The notes: generated by a model from the sequence alone, not told the origin. A stretch of DNA of 64,000 bases from an uncultured Pseudomonas sp. (GCF_913774235.1 NZ_CAJYDW010000007.1:1-64000), one strand, 5' to 3'; positions 1-9,361 are shown, numbered from the stretch's first letter. A program made the numbers and translations.

Positions 1-229
1 AGTGACGGATCGCCGAGTCGTACTCAACGTGGGAGGTGTTGATGGTGATACCGCGAGCCTTTTCTTCCGGCGCGTTATCGATCTGGTCGAAACCACGAGC
101 GGAACCGCCCCAGGTGTCGGCACAGACTTTGGTCAGCGCTGCGGTCAGCGTGGTCTTGCCATGGTCAACGTGACCGATGGTGCCCACGTTCAGGTGCGGT
201 TTGTTACGTTCGAACTTTTCTTTAGCCAT
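1..229 (-). CDS. tufB: Elongation factor Tu, 5' part only (runs off the window)
   Basis: Translation elongation factor that brings aminoacyl-tRNA to the ribosome as a GTP complex. Only the first 76 codons lie in the window. The reading starts [20 protein letters not shown] and continues through the Walker A (P-loop) motif [10 protein letters not shown] and a switch-I-type segment with RGITI, all diagnostic of EF-Tu. A purine-rich ribosome binding site (GGGAGAG) precedes the ATG. It lies directly downstream of a tRNA-Tyr/Gly/Thr cluster on the same strand, the classic tRNA-tufB arrangement of gammaproteobacteria, so co-transcription with those tRNAs is expected. Since tuf genes are usually duplicated, the symbol tufB is given by context. 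The 3' part is outside the window. Confidence 0.97.
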   Translation of the reverse strand, partial: MAKEKFERNKPHLNVGTIGHVDHGKTTLTAALTKVCADTWGGSARGFDQIDNAPEEKARGITINTSHVEYDSAIRH

Positions 230-313
230 CGACACTCTCTCCCTTCACGAATTGAGCAAAGCAATGCCGCCATTAAAACAAAGGCAGATATTTTCATATC
301 TGCCTTTTTAAGA

Positions 314-389
314 TGGAGCTCATGAGCGGATTTGAACCGCTGACCTCACCCTTACCAAGGGTGTGCTCTACCAACTGAGCTACATGAGC
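314..389 (-). tRNA. thrT: tRNA-Thr (anticodon GGT)
   Basis: A 76-nt cloverleaf can be read on the minus strand. The 7-bp acceptor stem GCTCATG pairs with CATGAGC, followed by an encoded CCA. The D arm contains AGCTCAGTTGGTAGAGC, the anticodon loop reads TTGGTAA (GGT), and the T arm contains GGTTCAAATCC. It is the last tRNA before the EF-Tu gene. Confidence 0.97.
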
Positions 390-409
390 GAAACATTTGC
401 CAGTCAAAC

Positions 410-483
<74 letters not shown>

Positions 484-506
484 AGAGCCTAAGCGCTCTA
501 GCAATC

Positions 507-591
<85 letters not shown>

Positions 592-604
592 AAAGTGAGG
601 CGGC

Positions 605-633
605 ATTTTGCTCATCTGCCCTCCTCTTGTCAA
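605..633 (-). promoter_or_regulatory. Sigma70-type promoter of the tRNA-Tyr/Gly/Thr-tuf operon
   Basis: On the minus strand a perfect -35 TTGACA (628-633) is followed after exactly 17 bp by CAAAAT (605-610) as a -10 candidate. A G+C-rich discriminator (GCCGCC) lies just before the tRNA-Tyr gene, as expected for a stringently controlled stable-RNA promoter. Read directly from the sequence; activity is inferred. Confidence 0.75.
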
Positions 634-743
634 GGGATTTTTCAAAATCTCCTTAACAATCAGTGCTTTCGCTTCGCACACTGGCGTTATCGGCGAAAGC
701 GGGCGCAGTTTATGCAACCCGGCGGGGCTATGCAACCCCGAAA

Positions 744-789
744 TGCAAAAAAAGCTTAAAAAACAAAGGCCGCCATAGCGGCGGCCTTT
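744..789 (-). terminator. Rho-independent terminator of pckA
   Basis: A perfect 10-bp stem, AAAGGCCGCC / GGCGGCCTTT (765-774 and 780-789) with a 5-nt loop. On the minus strand it is followed by a T-rich run (744-764). It lies 21 bp beyond the pckA stop codon. Confidence 0.85.
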
Positions 790-810
790 GCCTGCATACA
801 GCAGCTCCTA

Positions 811-2352
811 TTAAAGCTGGGGGCCTGCCGCACGGATGGCGTCGGAGATGCCGGAAAACTTCTTGAAGTTCTCGATGAACTTGCCTGCCAGCTCACGCGC
901 CGCAGCGTCGTAGGCCTCGCCATCCTGCCAGGTGTCGCGCGGGTTGAGCAGGACGGTATCCACACCGGGTACTGCGACCGGCACGTCGAGGTTGATCACC
1001 GGCACGTGACGGGTCTCGGTATCGATGAGCGCGCCACTCTGGATGGCAGCGATCACGGCACGAGTGGTGGGAATGTTGAAGCGCTTGCCCACGCCATAGC
1101 CGCCGCCGGTCCAGCCGGTGTTGACCAGGTACACCTTGGAACCGAAGCCCTGGATACGCTTGATCAGCAACTCGGCGTACTCTGCCGCGGGACGCGGGAA
1201 GAAGGGCGCACCGAAGCAGGTGGAGAAGGTGGACTTGATGCCGGGGCCGGAGCCCATCTCGGTCGAGCCGACCAGGGCGGTGTAACCGGACAGGAAGTGA
1301 TAGGCCGCCTGTTCGTTATTGAGGATGGATACCGGGGGCAGCACGCCGGTGAGGTCGCAGGTCAGGAAGATGACCGCATTGGGCTCGCCGCCCAGGTTGT
1401 GCTCGGCGCGCTTGTCGATCAGCTCGCGGGGATAGGCCGCACGACTGTTCTGGGTCAGGCTGTCGTCGGCGTAGTTGGGCGTACGGGTCTGCTCATCGAG
1501 CACCACGTTTTCCAGCACCGCACCGAATTGGATGGCCTTCCAGATGACCGGCTCGTTCTTCTCGGACAGGTCGATGCACTTGGCGTAGCAACCACCCTCC
1601 ATGTTGAAGACGGTACCCACGCCCCAACCGTGCTCGTCGTCACCGATGAGGTAGCGGCTCTGGTCGGCGGACAGGGTGGTCTTGCCGGTACCGGACAGAC
1701 CGAAGAACAGGGTGACGTCACCGTCCTCGCCAACGTTGGCGGCGCAGTGCATCGGCAGCACGTCCTTTTCCGGCAGCAGGAAGTTCTGCACGGAGAACAT
1801 GGCCTTCTTCATCTCGCCCGCGTAGCGCATGCCGGCGATCAGCACCTTGCGCGCAGCGAAGTTGATGATGACGGTACCGTCGGAGTTGGTGCCATCCCGC
1901 TCGGGCTCGCAGACGAAGCCCGGCGCGTTGATGATTTCCCAGGCCGGCTTGGACTGGGGATCGTACTGGGCCGGGTTGATGAACAGGCAACGACCGAAGA
2001 GGTTGTGCCAGGCGGTCTCGGTACGCATGATCACGGGCAGGTAGTGCTCGACATCGGCACCTACATGCACATGGGAGACGAACTGATCGCGCTCGTCCAG
2101 GTAGGCGCTGACGCGCTCCCACAGCGGCGCGAACTTGTCCTCCGGGAACGGCCGGTTGATCGGCCCCCAATGGATGGCATCGCGCGTGGAAGCTTCCTCG
2201 ACGATGAAGCGATCAACCGGCGAACGCCCCGTGCGATGTCCAGTCCTGACGACCAGCGAGCCGTTATCGGCCAGCTCTCCCTCGCCACGGCGCAGAGACT
2301 CTTCCACAAGCTGCGCGACGCTGATATCGGTATACACGTTGGCTTTCGTCAT
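811..2352 (-). CDS. pckA: Phosphoenolpyruvate carboxykinase (ATP)
   Basis: Converts oxaloacetate and ATP to phosphoenolpyruvate, CO2 and ADP, the committing step of gluconeogenesis from organic acids; cytoplasmic. The 513-residue product has the usual length of Pseudomonas PckA. It carries the family P-loop [10 protein letters not shown], the upstream active-site segment [10 protein letters not shown] and the [15 protein letters not shown] region. The ATG at 2352 ([11 protein letters not shown]) was chosen because it matches the expected family N-terminus; the open frame extends upstream to 2556 but that part overlaps the end of hslO and shows no conserved sequence. It lies downstream of hslO on the same strand and ends in a strong terminator. 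A separate transcript is likely, since about 100 bp of sequence separates it from hslO. Confidence 0.96.
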   Translation of the reverse strand: MTKANVYTDISVAQLVEESLRRGEGELADNGSLVVRTGHRTGRSPVDRFIVEEASTRDAIHWGPINRPFPEDKFAPLWERVSAYLDERDQFVSHVHVGADVEHYLPVIMRTETAWHNLFGRCLFINPAQYDPQSKPAWEIINAPGFVCEPERDGTNSDGTVIINFAARKVLIAGMRYAGEMKKAMFSVQNFLLPEKDVLPMHCAANVGEDGDVTLFFGLSGTGKTTLSADQSRYLIGDDEHGWGVGTVFNMEGGCYAKCIDLSEKNEPVIWKAIQFGAVLENVVLDEQTRTPNYADDSLTQNSRAAYPRELIDKRAEHNLGGEPNAVIFLTCDLTGVLPPVSILNNEQAAYHFLSGYTALVGSTEMGSGPGIKSTFSTCFGAPFFPRPAAEYAELLIKRIQGFGSKVYLVNTGWTGGGYGVGKRFNIPTTRAVIAAIQSGALIDTETRHVPVINLDVPVAVPGVDTVLLNPRDTWQDGEAYDAAARELAGKFIENFKKFSGISDAIRAAGPQL

Positions 2353-2456
2353 TTCGTTCCCCATGGCCCTGGGCCGTTCCTCATGCTTGTAGCTCTTACA
2401 CGACAGAACTACACGTTGCAGGATTATGCCAGAAAGCCTTCGGGCAATTGCAACGG

Positions 2457-3350
2457 CTAGTGGCGGGTATTTCCGGGCGTTTGCGTGCCGCCACCCGCAA
2501 AAATCTGCGCGATATCGGCGGCGTCGAAGACCTGTTGCTCGTTGCAAAACTGACAATCGACCAGAATTCGCCCCTGCTGTTCATCCAGTAGCGATTCCAC
2601 GTCCGGACGGCCCATGCTGACCAGGGCATTGGCGGCGCGATCACGGGAGCAACTGCAGTTGAAGGCCACGCCCTGCTCGTCGAACAGGCGCACGGTCTCT
2701 TCATGGAACAGGCGGTGCAGGATGACTTCGTTGTCCAGCCCGAGCAGTTCTTCCGCCGTGAGGGTGTCGGCCAGGGTGACGACATGCTCCCAGCTCTCCT
2801 GACGGGCCTGGGCGTCCTTGACCCGCGCCGGCGGCAGCTGCTGCAACAGCAGGCCACGGGCACGACGGCCGTCGGCATTCAGCCAGAAGCGCGTGGGCAG
2901 CTGCTCGGAGGTGGCGAAGTAGCCCGACAGGCATTCGGCCAGGTTGACTCCTTCCAAGGGCACTATGCCCTGATAGCGCTGACCGTGACGCGGATCGATG
3001 GTCAAGGCCAGCACGCCGTCCGGCATGAGTTCGCCGAGGGAGGCGGCAGTAGTGATCGCCCCCTCTTCGTAACGGGCGATACCGCGCACTTCGCGGTTGC
3101 TGGAGCATTCCACCATCAACAGTGGGATGGGGCCGCTGGAGCGGGCCTGGAGCACCAACAGTCCGTCGAGCTTGAGGGTGCCGCACAGCAGGGCCGCGGC
3201 AGCGAGCATCTCGCCGAGCAACTGAGCGACCGGCTCAGGGTAGGGATGCTTGGCTAGCACTTCGGCGTAACTGCGGTCCAGGGTGGCCAGTTCGCCACGG
3301 ACGTCGGTCTCGTCGAACAGGAAACGTTGGGTGAAATCGCGGGAAGTCAT
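2457..3350 (-). CDS. hslO: Redox-regulated chaperone Hsp33
   Basis: Holdase chaperone of 297 residues, activated by oxidation. In the reduced form four C-terminal cysteines bind zinc; oxidants release it and unfold the linker to expose the substrate-binding surface. The sequence shows the cysteine pattern CSC followed about 30 residues later by CQFC near the C-terminus, and the N-terminal domain with [13 protein letters not shown] typical of Hsp33. The start [12 protein letters not shown] is the first ATG of the frame. It sits between hslR and pckA, the usual Pseudomonas order, linking heat/oxidative stress genes. Confidence 0.96.
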   Translation of the reverse strand: MTSRDFTQRFLFDETDVRGELATLDRSYAEVLAKHPYPEPVAQLLGEMLAAAALLCGTLKLDGLLVLQARSSGPIPLLMVECSSNREVRGIARYEEGAITTAASLGELMPDGVLALTIDPRHGQRYQGIVPLEGVNLAECLSGYFATSEQLPTRFWLNADGRRARGLLLQQLPPARVKDAQARQESWEHVVTLADTLTAEELLGLDNEVILHRLFHEETVRLFDEQGVAFNCSCSRDRAANALVSMGRPDVESLLDEQQGRILVDCQFCNEQQVFDAADIAQIFAGGGTQTPGNTRH

Positions 3351-3457
3351 GAACTACCTATATATAAGGAAGAGTGCCCGAACGGAGCCGTCCATGGCTG
3401 CCGGCAAAGGCATGATGGCGGCCGTGCCGTTGGAAAAATCCGCCGAGTCGGACTGAC

Positions 3458-3871
3458 TCAGTCGTTGAACGGGTGGACGTAGTCGCGGAATTGGTGGATC
3501 TGCCGGCGTTGTTTCTTGGTAGGCCGTCCGTCGGTTTGTACGCCGAGATTGCCGGCCTTGCGCGCTGCGGCGGCCTGCTCGCGCGCCTCGACGCTCTCCG
3601 GCGTCTCTTCATAGAGCTGCTGAGCCTCGGGGGCGCCCCGTCGATTCTGCGACAGGGCGAGGATGACGACCGTCTTGTCGTCATAGCCCTGGCGGATGGT
3701 GAGGACGTCGCCGACCCTAGGCTCCTTGCTGGGCTTGCAGCGCTCGCCACGGCACTGGACCTTGCCGCCTTCCAGGGCAGCCTTAGCCAGGGCGCGGGTC
3801 TTGAAAAAACGGGCCGCCCAGAGCCATTTATCAAGGCGCATCCGCTCTTCAGTGTGATCTACTGCATGCAT
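3458..3871 (-). CDS. hslR: Ribosome-associated heat shock protein Hsp15 (S4 domain)
   Basis: Small RNA-binding protein that in E. coli recognises stalled 50S subunits carrying peptidyl-tRNA and helps recycle them. An S4-type RNA-binding domain occupies the N-terminal half (MRLDKWLWAARFFKTRALAK, then GGKVQCRGERCKPSKEPRVGD split by a few residues). The C-terminal half is basic (KAGNLGVQTDGRPTKKQRRQ). Two starts are plausible: ATG 3871 (137 aa, GAGGA about 10 bp upstream) and ATG 3841 (MRLDKW, 127 aa, preceded by GAAGAG). The longer form is given. Minus strand, upstream of hslO, divergent from the rimA gene. Confidence 0.93.
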   Translation of the reverse strand: MHAVDHTEERMRLDKWLWAARFFKTRALAKAALEGGKVQCRGERCKPSKEPRVGDVLTIRQGYDDKTVVILALSQNRRGAPEAQQLYEETPESVEAREQAAAARKAGNLGVQTDGRPTKKQRRQIHQFRDYVHPFND

Positions 3872-3959
3872 CGAATAAAAGATCCTCTATCGAGTCTCAG
3901 ACTCTTTCCAAGAACTCTAAACCATCAGACCGACGCTGCAAGCGCGCCTCTGGAGAGCC

Positions 3960-4736
3960 ATGACCACCTTCTTCCCTTCCGACCTGACCGGCCAGACCCG
4001 CTGCGCGGGGTGCCAGCAGTCGGAACCCCTGGGCTTCGACTTCGACTTTGCCTACCAGCCCATCGTGGACCTGGGCAAAGGCACGGTCTTCGCCCGGGAA
4101 GCACTGGTGCGCGGACCGACCGGCGAAGGCGCGATGTCGGTGCTCAGTCAGGTGACCGACAGCAACAGATACCGCTTCGACCAACTCTGCCGGACCAAGG
4201 CCATCGCTACCGCGGCCGCCCTGGGTCTGCAGGAACACCTGTCGATCAATTTCCTGCCCAATGCCGTCTATCGCCCGGAGCTGTGCATTCGCAGTACCCT
4301 GGCCGCCGCTCGTGAACATGCCTTTCCCCTGGAACGGCTGATTTTCGAGACGGTGGAGACGGAGCACGTGTCCAGCGACCATCTCACCGGCATCCTGCGC
4401 GAGTACCAGCAGTTCGGCTTCAAGACCGCCATCGACGATTTCGGCGCCGGTCATTCGGGGCTGACGCTGCTGGCCGAATTCCAGCCGGACCTGGTCAAGC
4501 TCGACATGGCACTCATCCGCGACATCGACCAAGACCGCGTCCGCCGTACCATCGTGCGCCATGTGATCGGCATGTGCGACGAGCTGGGCACACGGGTAGT
4601 GGCCGAGGGCGTGGAAACGATCGCCGAGCGAGATTGCCTGAGAGACCTGAGCATCGACCTGATGCAGGGCTATCTCTTCGCCAAACCCGCTTTCAAACAG
4701 CTCGTCGATCCGCAACATTTAGGCGGAGGGCACTGA
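3960..4736 (+). CDS. rimA: EAL-domain c-di-GMP phosphodiesterase, first gene of the rimABK operon
   Basis: Stand-alone EAL domain (258 aa) expected to hydrolyse cyclic-di-GMP to pGpG. All key positions are visible: EAL at residues 47-49, the Asn of SINFLP, the Glu of FETVETE, the metal-binding [12 protein letters not shown], the catalytic Lys of VKLDMALI, the loop Glu of VAEGVET and the Gln of MQGYLFAKP. It should therefore be active, not a pseudo-EAL. An N-terminal CAGC pair precedes the domain. It is followed 15 bp later by rimB and then rimK. In P. fluorescens an EAL protein (RimA) is encoded with RimB and RimK and modulates RimK activity, so the symbol rests on context plus domain. ATG 3960 gives a complete domain. 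Confidence 0.88.
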   Translation: MTTFFPSDLTGQTRCAGCQQSEPLGFDFDFAYQPIVDLGKGTVFAREALVRGPTGEGAMSVLSQVTDSNRYRFDQLCRTKAIATAAALGLQEHLSINFLPNAVYRPELCIRSTLAAAREHAFPLERLIFETVETEHVSSDHLTGILREYQQFGFKTAIDDFGAGHSGLTLLAEFQPDLVKLDMALIRDIDQDRVRRTIVRHVIGMCDELGTRVVAEGVETIAERDCLRDLSIDLMQGYLFAKPAFKQLVDPQHLGGGH

Positions 4737-4751
4737 TTTCAAGGAGCTTCG

Positions 4752-5228
4752 ATGAGCAATTCTGCCGAACTGGCCATTATCGGCCTGAGCGAATGGGTGG
4801 CCCTGCCCGATCTCGGCGTGGTGGGCCTGCGCGCGAAGATCGATACCGGCGCCAGCACCTCGGCGCTGCACGCCACGGAAGTCCAGCCTTTCATGCGTGG
4901 CAAGCAGCGCTGGGTGAGGTTCACCGTGCACCTGGGCACCCTGGTGCAGTCCCGCCACCGGCACTGCGAGGCACCCTTGGTGGCCAAGAAGACCATTCGC
5001 AGTTCCAACGGCATCGCCCAGACCCGCTATGTGATCCGCACTCACCTCGCCCTCGGCCAGCGGCAATGGCCGGTGGAGTTCACCCTGGCCTGCCGCAAAA
5101 ACATGCGTTATCGCATGCTGCTCGGCTCGAAAGCCTTGATCGAGGGTGGCCTATTGGTGAATCCGGCCGTCTCCTATGCGCAAGACAAACCCCAGTTGTC
5201 CCTCACTCCGGCCTCCGGTGCCCCATGA
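4752..5228 (+). CDS. rimB: RimB, retropepsin-like aspartic protease (RimB/ATP-dependent zinc protease family)
   Basis: A 158-residue cytoplasmic protein with the single retropepsin-type active-site motif [11 protein letters not shown] (catalytic Asp31) near the N-terminus, followed by a beta-rich domain and the segment [11 protein letters not shown] that corresponds to the family's conserved C-terminal strand. Databases often label this family ATP-dependent zinc protease, but the visible motif is that of an aspartic protease. In the P. fluorescens system RimB acts on glutamylated ribosomal protein S6 (RpsF). The stop codon overlaps the rimK start (ATGA), so translation of the pair is coupled. 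The C-terminus ([14 protein letters not shown]) is short and poorly conserved. Confidence 0.9.
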   Translation: MSNSAELAIIGLSEWVALPDLGVVGLRAKIDTGASTSALHATEVQPFMRGKQRWVRFTVHLGTLVQSRHRHCEAPLVAKKTIRSSNGIAQTRYVIRTHLALGQRQWPVEFTLACRKNMRYRMLLGSKALIEGGLLVNPAVSYAQDKPQLSLTPASGAP

Positions 5229-6130
5229 AAATCGCCGTTCTCTCGCGTAATCCCAATCTGTACTCCACCCGGCGCCTGGTCGAAGCCGGCGTCAGCCGCG
5301 GCCACGAGGTGGTGGTGGTCGACACCTTGCGCGCGTACATGAACATCGCCAGTCACAAGCCGCAGATCCACTATCGTGGCAAACCCCTGGAAGGCTTCGA
5401 CGCGGTCATCCCACGCATCGGCGCCTCGGTCACCTTCTACGGCTGCGCGGTGCTGCGGCAGTTCGAGATGCAAGGGGTCTTTCCGCTGAACGAGAGCGTG
5501 GCCATCAGCCGTTCGCGGGACAAGTTGCGCTCCCTGCAGTTGCTCTCGCGCAAGGGCATCGGCCTGCCGGTGACGGGCTTCGCCCATTCGCCGGACGACG
5601 TCCCGGACCTGATCCAGATGGTCGGCGGCGCGCCACTGGTAATCAAGGTGCTGGAGGGTACCCAGGGCATCGGGGTGGTGCTGTGCGAGACCGAGAAGGC
5701 GGCAGAATCGGTGATCGAGGCGTTCATGGGCCTCAAGCAGAACATCATGGTGCAGGAGTACATCCGCGAAGCGGGCGGCGCGGACATTCGCTGCTTCGTG
5801 GTGGGCGACAAGGTGATCGCGGCAATGAAGCGCCAGGCGGCACCGGGCGAATTCCGTTCGAACCTGCACCGGGGCGGAACCGCCAGCCTGATCAAGATCA
5901 CTCCCGAGGAACGCATGACCGCCCTGCGCGCAGCCCGGGCCATGGGCTTGAGCGTGGCCGGGGTGGACATCCTCAGATCCAATCATGGCCCGCTGGTGAT
6001 GGAGGTGAATTCCTCGCCGGGCCTGGAAGGTATCGAGCAGACCACCGGCAAGGACGTGGCCGGGATCATCATCGAGTACCTGGAGAAGAACGCCGAGCCG
6101 GGGCTGACGCGGACCAAGGGCAAGGGGTGA
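5225..6130 (+). CDS. rimK: Ribosomal protein S6 L-glutamate ligase
   Basis: ATP-grasp ligase that adds glutamate residues to the C-terminus of ribosomal protein RpsF, altering translation of specific mRNAs. The 301-residue product has the family's usual length. Visible elements are the N-terminal [21 protein letters not shown], the ATP-grasp segment [15 protein letters not shown], the conserved [20 protein letters not shown] and the metal-binding [14 protein letters not shown] near the C-terminus. The ATG at 5225 overlaps the rimB stop by 4 bp. It is the last gene of the rimABK operon and is followed by repeat elements rather than another gene. Confidence 0.96.
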   Translation: MKIAVLSRNPNLYSTRRLVEAGVSRGHEVVVVDTLRAYMNIASHKPQIHYRGKPLEGFDAVIPRIGASVTFYGCAVLRQFEMQGVFPLNESVAISRSRDKLRSLQLLSRKGIGLPVTGFAHSPDDVPDLIQMVGGAPLVIKVLEGTQGIGVVLCETEKAAESVIEAFMGLKQNIMVQEYIREAGGADIRCFVVGDKVIAAMKRQAAPGEFRSNLHRGGTASLIKITPEERMTALRAARAMGLSVAGVDILRSNHGPLVMEVNSSPGLEGIEQTTGKDVAGIIIEYLEKNAEPGLTRTKGKG

Positions 6131-6147
6131 AGACTTTGGGCGCGGGG

Positions 6148-6177
6148 TGTTGGTCTTCGCTAGCGCTCAGCCCAACC
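6148..6177. repeat. Short palindromic intergenic repeat (GTTGG...CCAACC family)
   Basis: An imperfect hairpin, GTTGGTCTTCG...CTCAGCCCAACC, between rimK and envZ. A related one in the opposite orientation follows gshA at 14034-14070. Both are short intergenic hairpins centred on GTTGGGCT/AGCCCAAC. Confidence 0.5.
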
Positions 6178-6184
6178 ACGCACT

Positions 6185-6250
6185 GATCGCGGCCATGGGC
6201 CGCTCCTACGGCATGGGGCCAGCCTGTAGGAGCGGTTCATGGCCGCGATA
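6185..6250. repeat. REP-type palindrome (copy 1 of 3)
   Basis: Two inverted copies of a GCGGCCATGGGCCGCTCCTAC-like unit face each other (GATCGCGGCCATGG... and ...TAGGAGCGGTTCATGGCCGCGAT). Near-identical copies lie at 14487-14551 and 53135-53200, all intergenic. This is the twin inverted-unit (REPIN-like) form known from pseudomonads. Confidence 0.8.
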
Positions 6251-6258
6251 ACGTCTGG

Positions 6259-7578
6259 TCAGCTGGCGCTACGCGGTAGCAGCAGGCCCAGGGGCAGCAG
6301 CACCCGGGCTTCCACCCCTCCTCCTTCACGATTGCGCAATTCGGCGCTACCGCCGTGCTGGGCGGCAATGCGCTTGACGATGGCGAGGCCCAAGCCGGAG
6401 CCGCTGACGGTGCGGGCGCGATTGCCGCGGGTGAAGGGATTGAAGATGTCCTGCAGATCCTTGGGATCGATGCCGGGGCCGCGATCCATCACGCTCAGGG
6501 CGACATAGGGCGCCGTGGCGGAGCCAGCGACCTGGCCGACTACCTCGATACCGCCGCCACCGCCATGACGCAGGGCGTTTTCCACCAGGTTGGTCAGCAG
6601 TCGCTTGAAGGAGATGCGCCGCACCGGCAGCGGTGGCAGGACGTCGAGCATCAGCCGTACCCGCTCCTTTTCCTGGTTGTAGGGGGCGACTACCTGGCGA
6701 GCCAGCTCGTTGATATTGGTGAGCTCCTGGGGCTCGTCGCGGCCATCGCGAACGAAGGCGAGGAACTGGTCGAGGATGGCGTTCATGTCCTCGATGTCGC
6801 GGATCATGTCCTCGGCTTCTTCGCGCTCGGCGGGTGGCATCAGTTCCACCGCCAGGCGCAGCCGAGTCAGGGGCGTACGCAGATCATGGGATACCCCGGC
6901 CAGCATCAGCTCACGCTCGCGCCCGGCCTGTTCGACGTCCTCGGCCATCTGGTTGAAGGCGTGGTAGACGTCTTGGATTTCGCTGGGGGCATCGGTCTCC
7001 GGCAAGCGCACGCTGCGCCCCTTGCCCAGTTCGCGGGCGGCATTCACCAAACGCCGCAGGGGTTGATTGAGCTGGCGGACGAAGACCCAGGCGGCAAGGG
7101 TGGACAGCAGGCCGATGGCCAGGAACCAGCCAAGCACGCTCCAGATGTGCTGGCCACGCAGGGGATGGGCCATCAGCGGAATCTTGATCCAGTCAGGACC
7201 AAGGGTTGGCGCCAGCACCCACATGGCCGGACCATGCTGGACCCGCACCCGCACCTCGGTGTCTTCCCCCAGTTCCTGCTTCATCTGGCGTTCGAAGATC
7301 TCGCTGTAGGGCCAGTGATATTCCCCGGCCGGTACGGTTTCCGGCGATTCGTAGCGCAGGCCGGCGGCCTGGGCGATCCGCGGCCGCTCGCTCTCCGGCG
7401 TGGCCCAGTAGGCCCTGAGCGTCAGGGCGGCGCCGTGGCTGTACTGGCGGTCGACCAAGACGTCTTCGTTGAGCAGCAGATAGACCAGCGTCAGCGCCTT
7501 GGAGAAGAGCACCGCGAGCAGAACCATCCACAGCGAGCGGGCGAAAAAACTCTGGGGAAACCAGCTGGGCACCTTCAT
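6259..7578 (-). CDS. envZ: Osmolarity/envelope-stress sensor histidine kinase EnvZ (AmgS)
   Basis: Inner-membrane sensor kinase (439 aa) that phosphorylates the response regulator OmpR/AmgR; in P. aeruginosa the pair controls the response to membrane damage and aminoglycosides. An N-terminal transmembrane helix (about 11-35) and a second one around 150-172 bracket a periplasmic domain. Next come a HAMP region, the H-box SHDLRTPLTRLRL (His231), the N-box NLVENALRHGGGG, the G1 box DRGPGID and the G2 box GSGLGLAIVKRI. The start MKVPSWFPQSFFARSLW matches the expected Pseudomonas N-terminus. Unusually, its partner gene ompR is about 1 kb away: uppP on the opposite strand lies between them, so envZ must use its own promoter in the 137-bp gap to uppP. 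Confidence 0.95.
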   Translation of the reverse strand: MKVPSWFPQSFFARSLWMVLLAVLFSKALTLVYLLLNEDVLVDRQYSHGAALTLRAYWATPESERPRIAQAAGLRYESPETVPAGEYHWPYSEIFERQMKQELGEDTEVRVRVQHGPAMWVLAPTLGPDWIKIPLMAHPLRGQHIWSVLGWFLAIGLLSTLAAWVFVRQLNQPLRRLVNAARELGKGRSVRLPETDAPSEIQDVYHAFNQMAEDVEQAGRERELMLAGVSHDLRTPLTRLRLAVELMPPAEREEAEDMIRDIEDMNAILDQFLAFVRDGRDEPQELTNINELARQVVAPYNQEKERVRLMLDVLPPLPVRRISFKRLLTNLVENALRHGGGGGIEVVGQVAGSATAPYVALSVMDRGPGIDPKDLQDIFNPFTRGNRARTVSGSGLGLAIVKRIAAQHGGSAELRNREGGGVEARVLLPLGLLLPRSAS

Positions 7579-7715
7579 CGAAAGAATTTCCTGAGCGAAA
7601 CGGCGCGAAAGCCATCACAACCTCTGGCGTTGCAGAGCCCAGATAGACAGCCAGACATGGAAATATTCGGATACATTTGCTCGCCCATTCCTTTCCTTCG
7701 ACCTGGAGTTCTCTC

Positions 7716-8588
7716 GTGTCCGACATCTGCCAGACCGGCCTGGACATCGGCTTCGCCTCGCTCAGCTACGCCCAGATCGCCTTTCTCGGGGTGGTGCAGG
7801 GTATCACCGAGCTGCTGCCCATTTCGTCCACCGCGCACATGCGGGTGGTGCCGGCCCTGCTGGGCTGGCGCGATCCCGGTTCGGCCTTTTCCGCCGCCAT
7901 GCAGATGGCGGCGCTGGCGGCGGTGATCAGCTATTTCTGGCGGGATGTCAGCGGCGTCACCCGCGGCAGCCTGACGGCGGTTCGCCAGCGCGACTTCAAC
8001 AGCCCGGACTTCCTGCTGGCGGTGATGATCGTGCTGGCGACCATTCCCATTTGTATTGCGGGACTCTTGCTGGCTCCCCTGCTCAACGCCTGCGACTCGC
8101 CACTGCGTGGCCTCAGCGTGATCGGTTATGCCTGCCTGGGTATGGCGGTATTGCTGGCCCTGGCCGAACGCCTCTGCCGCCACAATCGCGACATTTCGCA
8201 GATGCGCCTGCGCGATGCGCTGATCGTGGGGATCGCCCAGGTCGGCGCGCTGATTCCGGGTGTGTCCCGCTCGGGCTCGACGCTGACCGCCGCCATGTTC
8301 CTCAATCTGCGTCGCGAGGAAGCCGCGCGCTTTTCCTTCCTGCTCGGCCTGCCGGCCATCGCCCTGGCCGGACTCAAGGAGCTGGTGGTGCTCTGGCACG
8401 CGCACATCCCGGCCGAGGCCTGGTCACTGCTGCTGGTGGGACTGGTGGTGGCGAGTCTGTCGGCCTTCGCGGCGATCTGGGGCCTGATGCGCTTTCTCGA
8501 GCGCTTCTCGACCTGGCCCTTCATCATCTACCGCGCCCTGCTGGGAATTTTCCTGCTGGTGGGTGTGCACCAAGGGCTGTTCGCTTAA
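7716..8588 (+). CDS. uppP: Undecaprenyl-diphosphate phosphatase (UppP/BacA family)
   Basis: Integral membrane enzyme that dephosphorylates undecaprenyl pyrophosphate to recycle the lipid carrier for peptidoglycan and O-antigen; overproduction gives bacitracin resistance. The family's two signature regions are present: VVQGITELLPISSTAH near the N-terminus and PGVSRSGSTLTAAMFL in the middle. There are about eight hydrophobic segments. The GTG at 7716 was chosen (290 aa) because GGAG lies 7 bp upstream; the frame could open at 7677 but the extra 13 residues are not family-like. The AHMRVVP variant of the first motif differs from the common GHLI form, so this may be a second, paralogous uppP. It interrupts the ompR-envZ pair on the opposite strand. 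Confidence 0.93.
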   Translation: MSDICQTGLDIGFASLSYAQIAFLGVVQGITELLPISSTAHMRVVPALLGWRDPGSAFSAAMQMAALAAVISYFWRDVSGVTRGSLTAVRQRDFNSPDFLLAVMIVLATIPICIAGLLLAPLLNACDSPLRGLSVIGYACLGMAVLLALAERLCRHNRDISQMRLRDALIVGIAQVGALIPGVSRSGSTLTAAMFLNLRREEAARFSFLLGLPAIALAGLKELVVLWHAHIPAEAWSLLLVGLVVASLSAFAAIWGLMRFLERFSTWPFIIYRALLGIFLLVGVHQGLFA

Positions 8589-8597
8589 GCAAGGATC

Positions 8598-8620
8598 TGC
8601 CGGGGCGGGCTGCCCCGGCA
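8598..8620. terminator. Stem-loop between the convergent uppP and ompR genes
   Basis: A 9-bp perfect stem TGCCGGGGC / GCCCCGGCA with a 5-nt loop occupies the short gap between two convergent genes. There is no clear T-run on either side, so it may act as a weak or Rho-assisted bidirectional terminator. Confidence 0.5.
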
Positions 8621-8626
8621 CCTATC

Positions 8627-9361
8627 CTACTTGCCGGCGCCGTCCGGCACGAAGACGTAGCCCACGCCCCAGACGGTCTGGATGTAGCGCGGCTTGGACG
8701 GGTCGGGCTCGATCATCCGGCGCAGGCGGGAGATCTGGACATCGATGGAGCGCTCCAGGGCATCCCATTCGCGGCCGCGGGCCAGGTTCATCAGCTTGTC
8801 GCGGGTCAGCGGCTCGCGGGCGTGGTCGACCAGCGCCTTGAGCACGGCGAATTCGCCGGTGGTGAGCATGTGGGTCTCTTCGCCGCGCTTGAGTTCGCGG
8901 GTCGCCAGATGCAGGGCGTAGTCGCCGAAGGTCACCACCTCGTCGGTACCGGCGGGAGCACCGGGCACCACGGGGGCCTGACGGCGTAGTACGGCCTTGA
9001 TGCGAGCCACCAGTTCCAACGGGTTGAAGGGCTTGGCCAGGTAGTCGTCGGCGCCCTGGTCGAGGCCCTGGATCCGGCTGCCTTCATCGCCCTTGGCGGT
9101 CAGCATGATGATGGGAATGCGATTGCCGCTCTCGCGCAGCCGGCCGCAGGCGGACAGGCCGTCTTCGCCGGGCATCATCAGATCGAGGACGACCAGGTTG
9201 AAAACCTCGCGGGCCAGCAGACGGTCCATCTGCTCGGCGCTCTCGACGGTGCGCACGCGATAGCCCTGCTCGGCAAGAAAACGCTCCAAGAGGCGGCGTA
9301 GCCGGGCGTCGTCGTCGACGACCAGGATCTTTTCACCTTCCGGGGCAGCGGTGGTGCTCAT
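8627..9361 (-). CDS. ompR: Response regulator OmpR (AmgR)
   Basis: Cytoplasmic DNA-binding response regulator (244 aa), partner of EnvZ. The receiver domain contains the acidic pocket VVDDD, the phospho-acceptor LDLMMPGEDG (Asp60) and the conserved Lys of DDYLAKPFNP. A winged-helix DNA-binding domain ends in ISRLRRMIEPDPSKPRYIQTVWG-like sequence followed by GYVFVPDG. The ATG at 9361 is preceded by AAGGAGC. In related genomes envZ follows immediately; here the downstream sequence is a hairpin and the convergent uppP, so ompR seems to be a single-gene transcript. Confidence 0.95.
   Translation of the reverse strand: MSTTAAPEGEKILVVDDDARLRRLLERFLAEQGYRVRTVESAEQMDRLLAREVFNLVVLDLMMPGEDGLSACGRLRESGNRIPIIMLTAKGDEGSRIQGLDQGADDYLAKPFNPLELVARIKAVLRRQAPVVPGAPAGTDEVVTFGDYALHLATRELKRGEETHMLTTGEFAVLKALVDHAREPLTRDKLMNLARGREWDALERSIDVQISRLRRMIEPDPSKPRYIQTVWGVGYVFVPDGAGK

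Noticed and set aside
691..741. Duplicated TATGCAACCC motif before the tRNA operon as a regulatory site
   Set aside because: Two short copies close together, no known regulator; could be chance in a short intergenic stretch.
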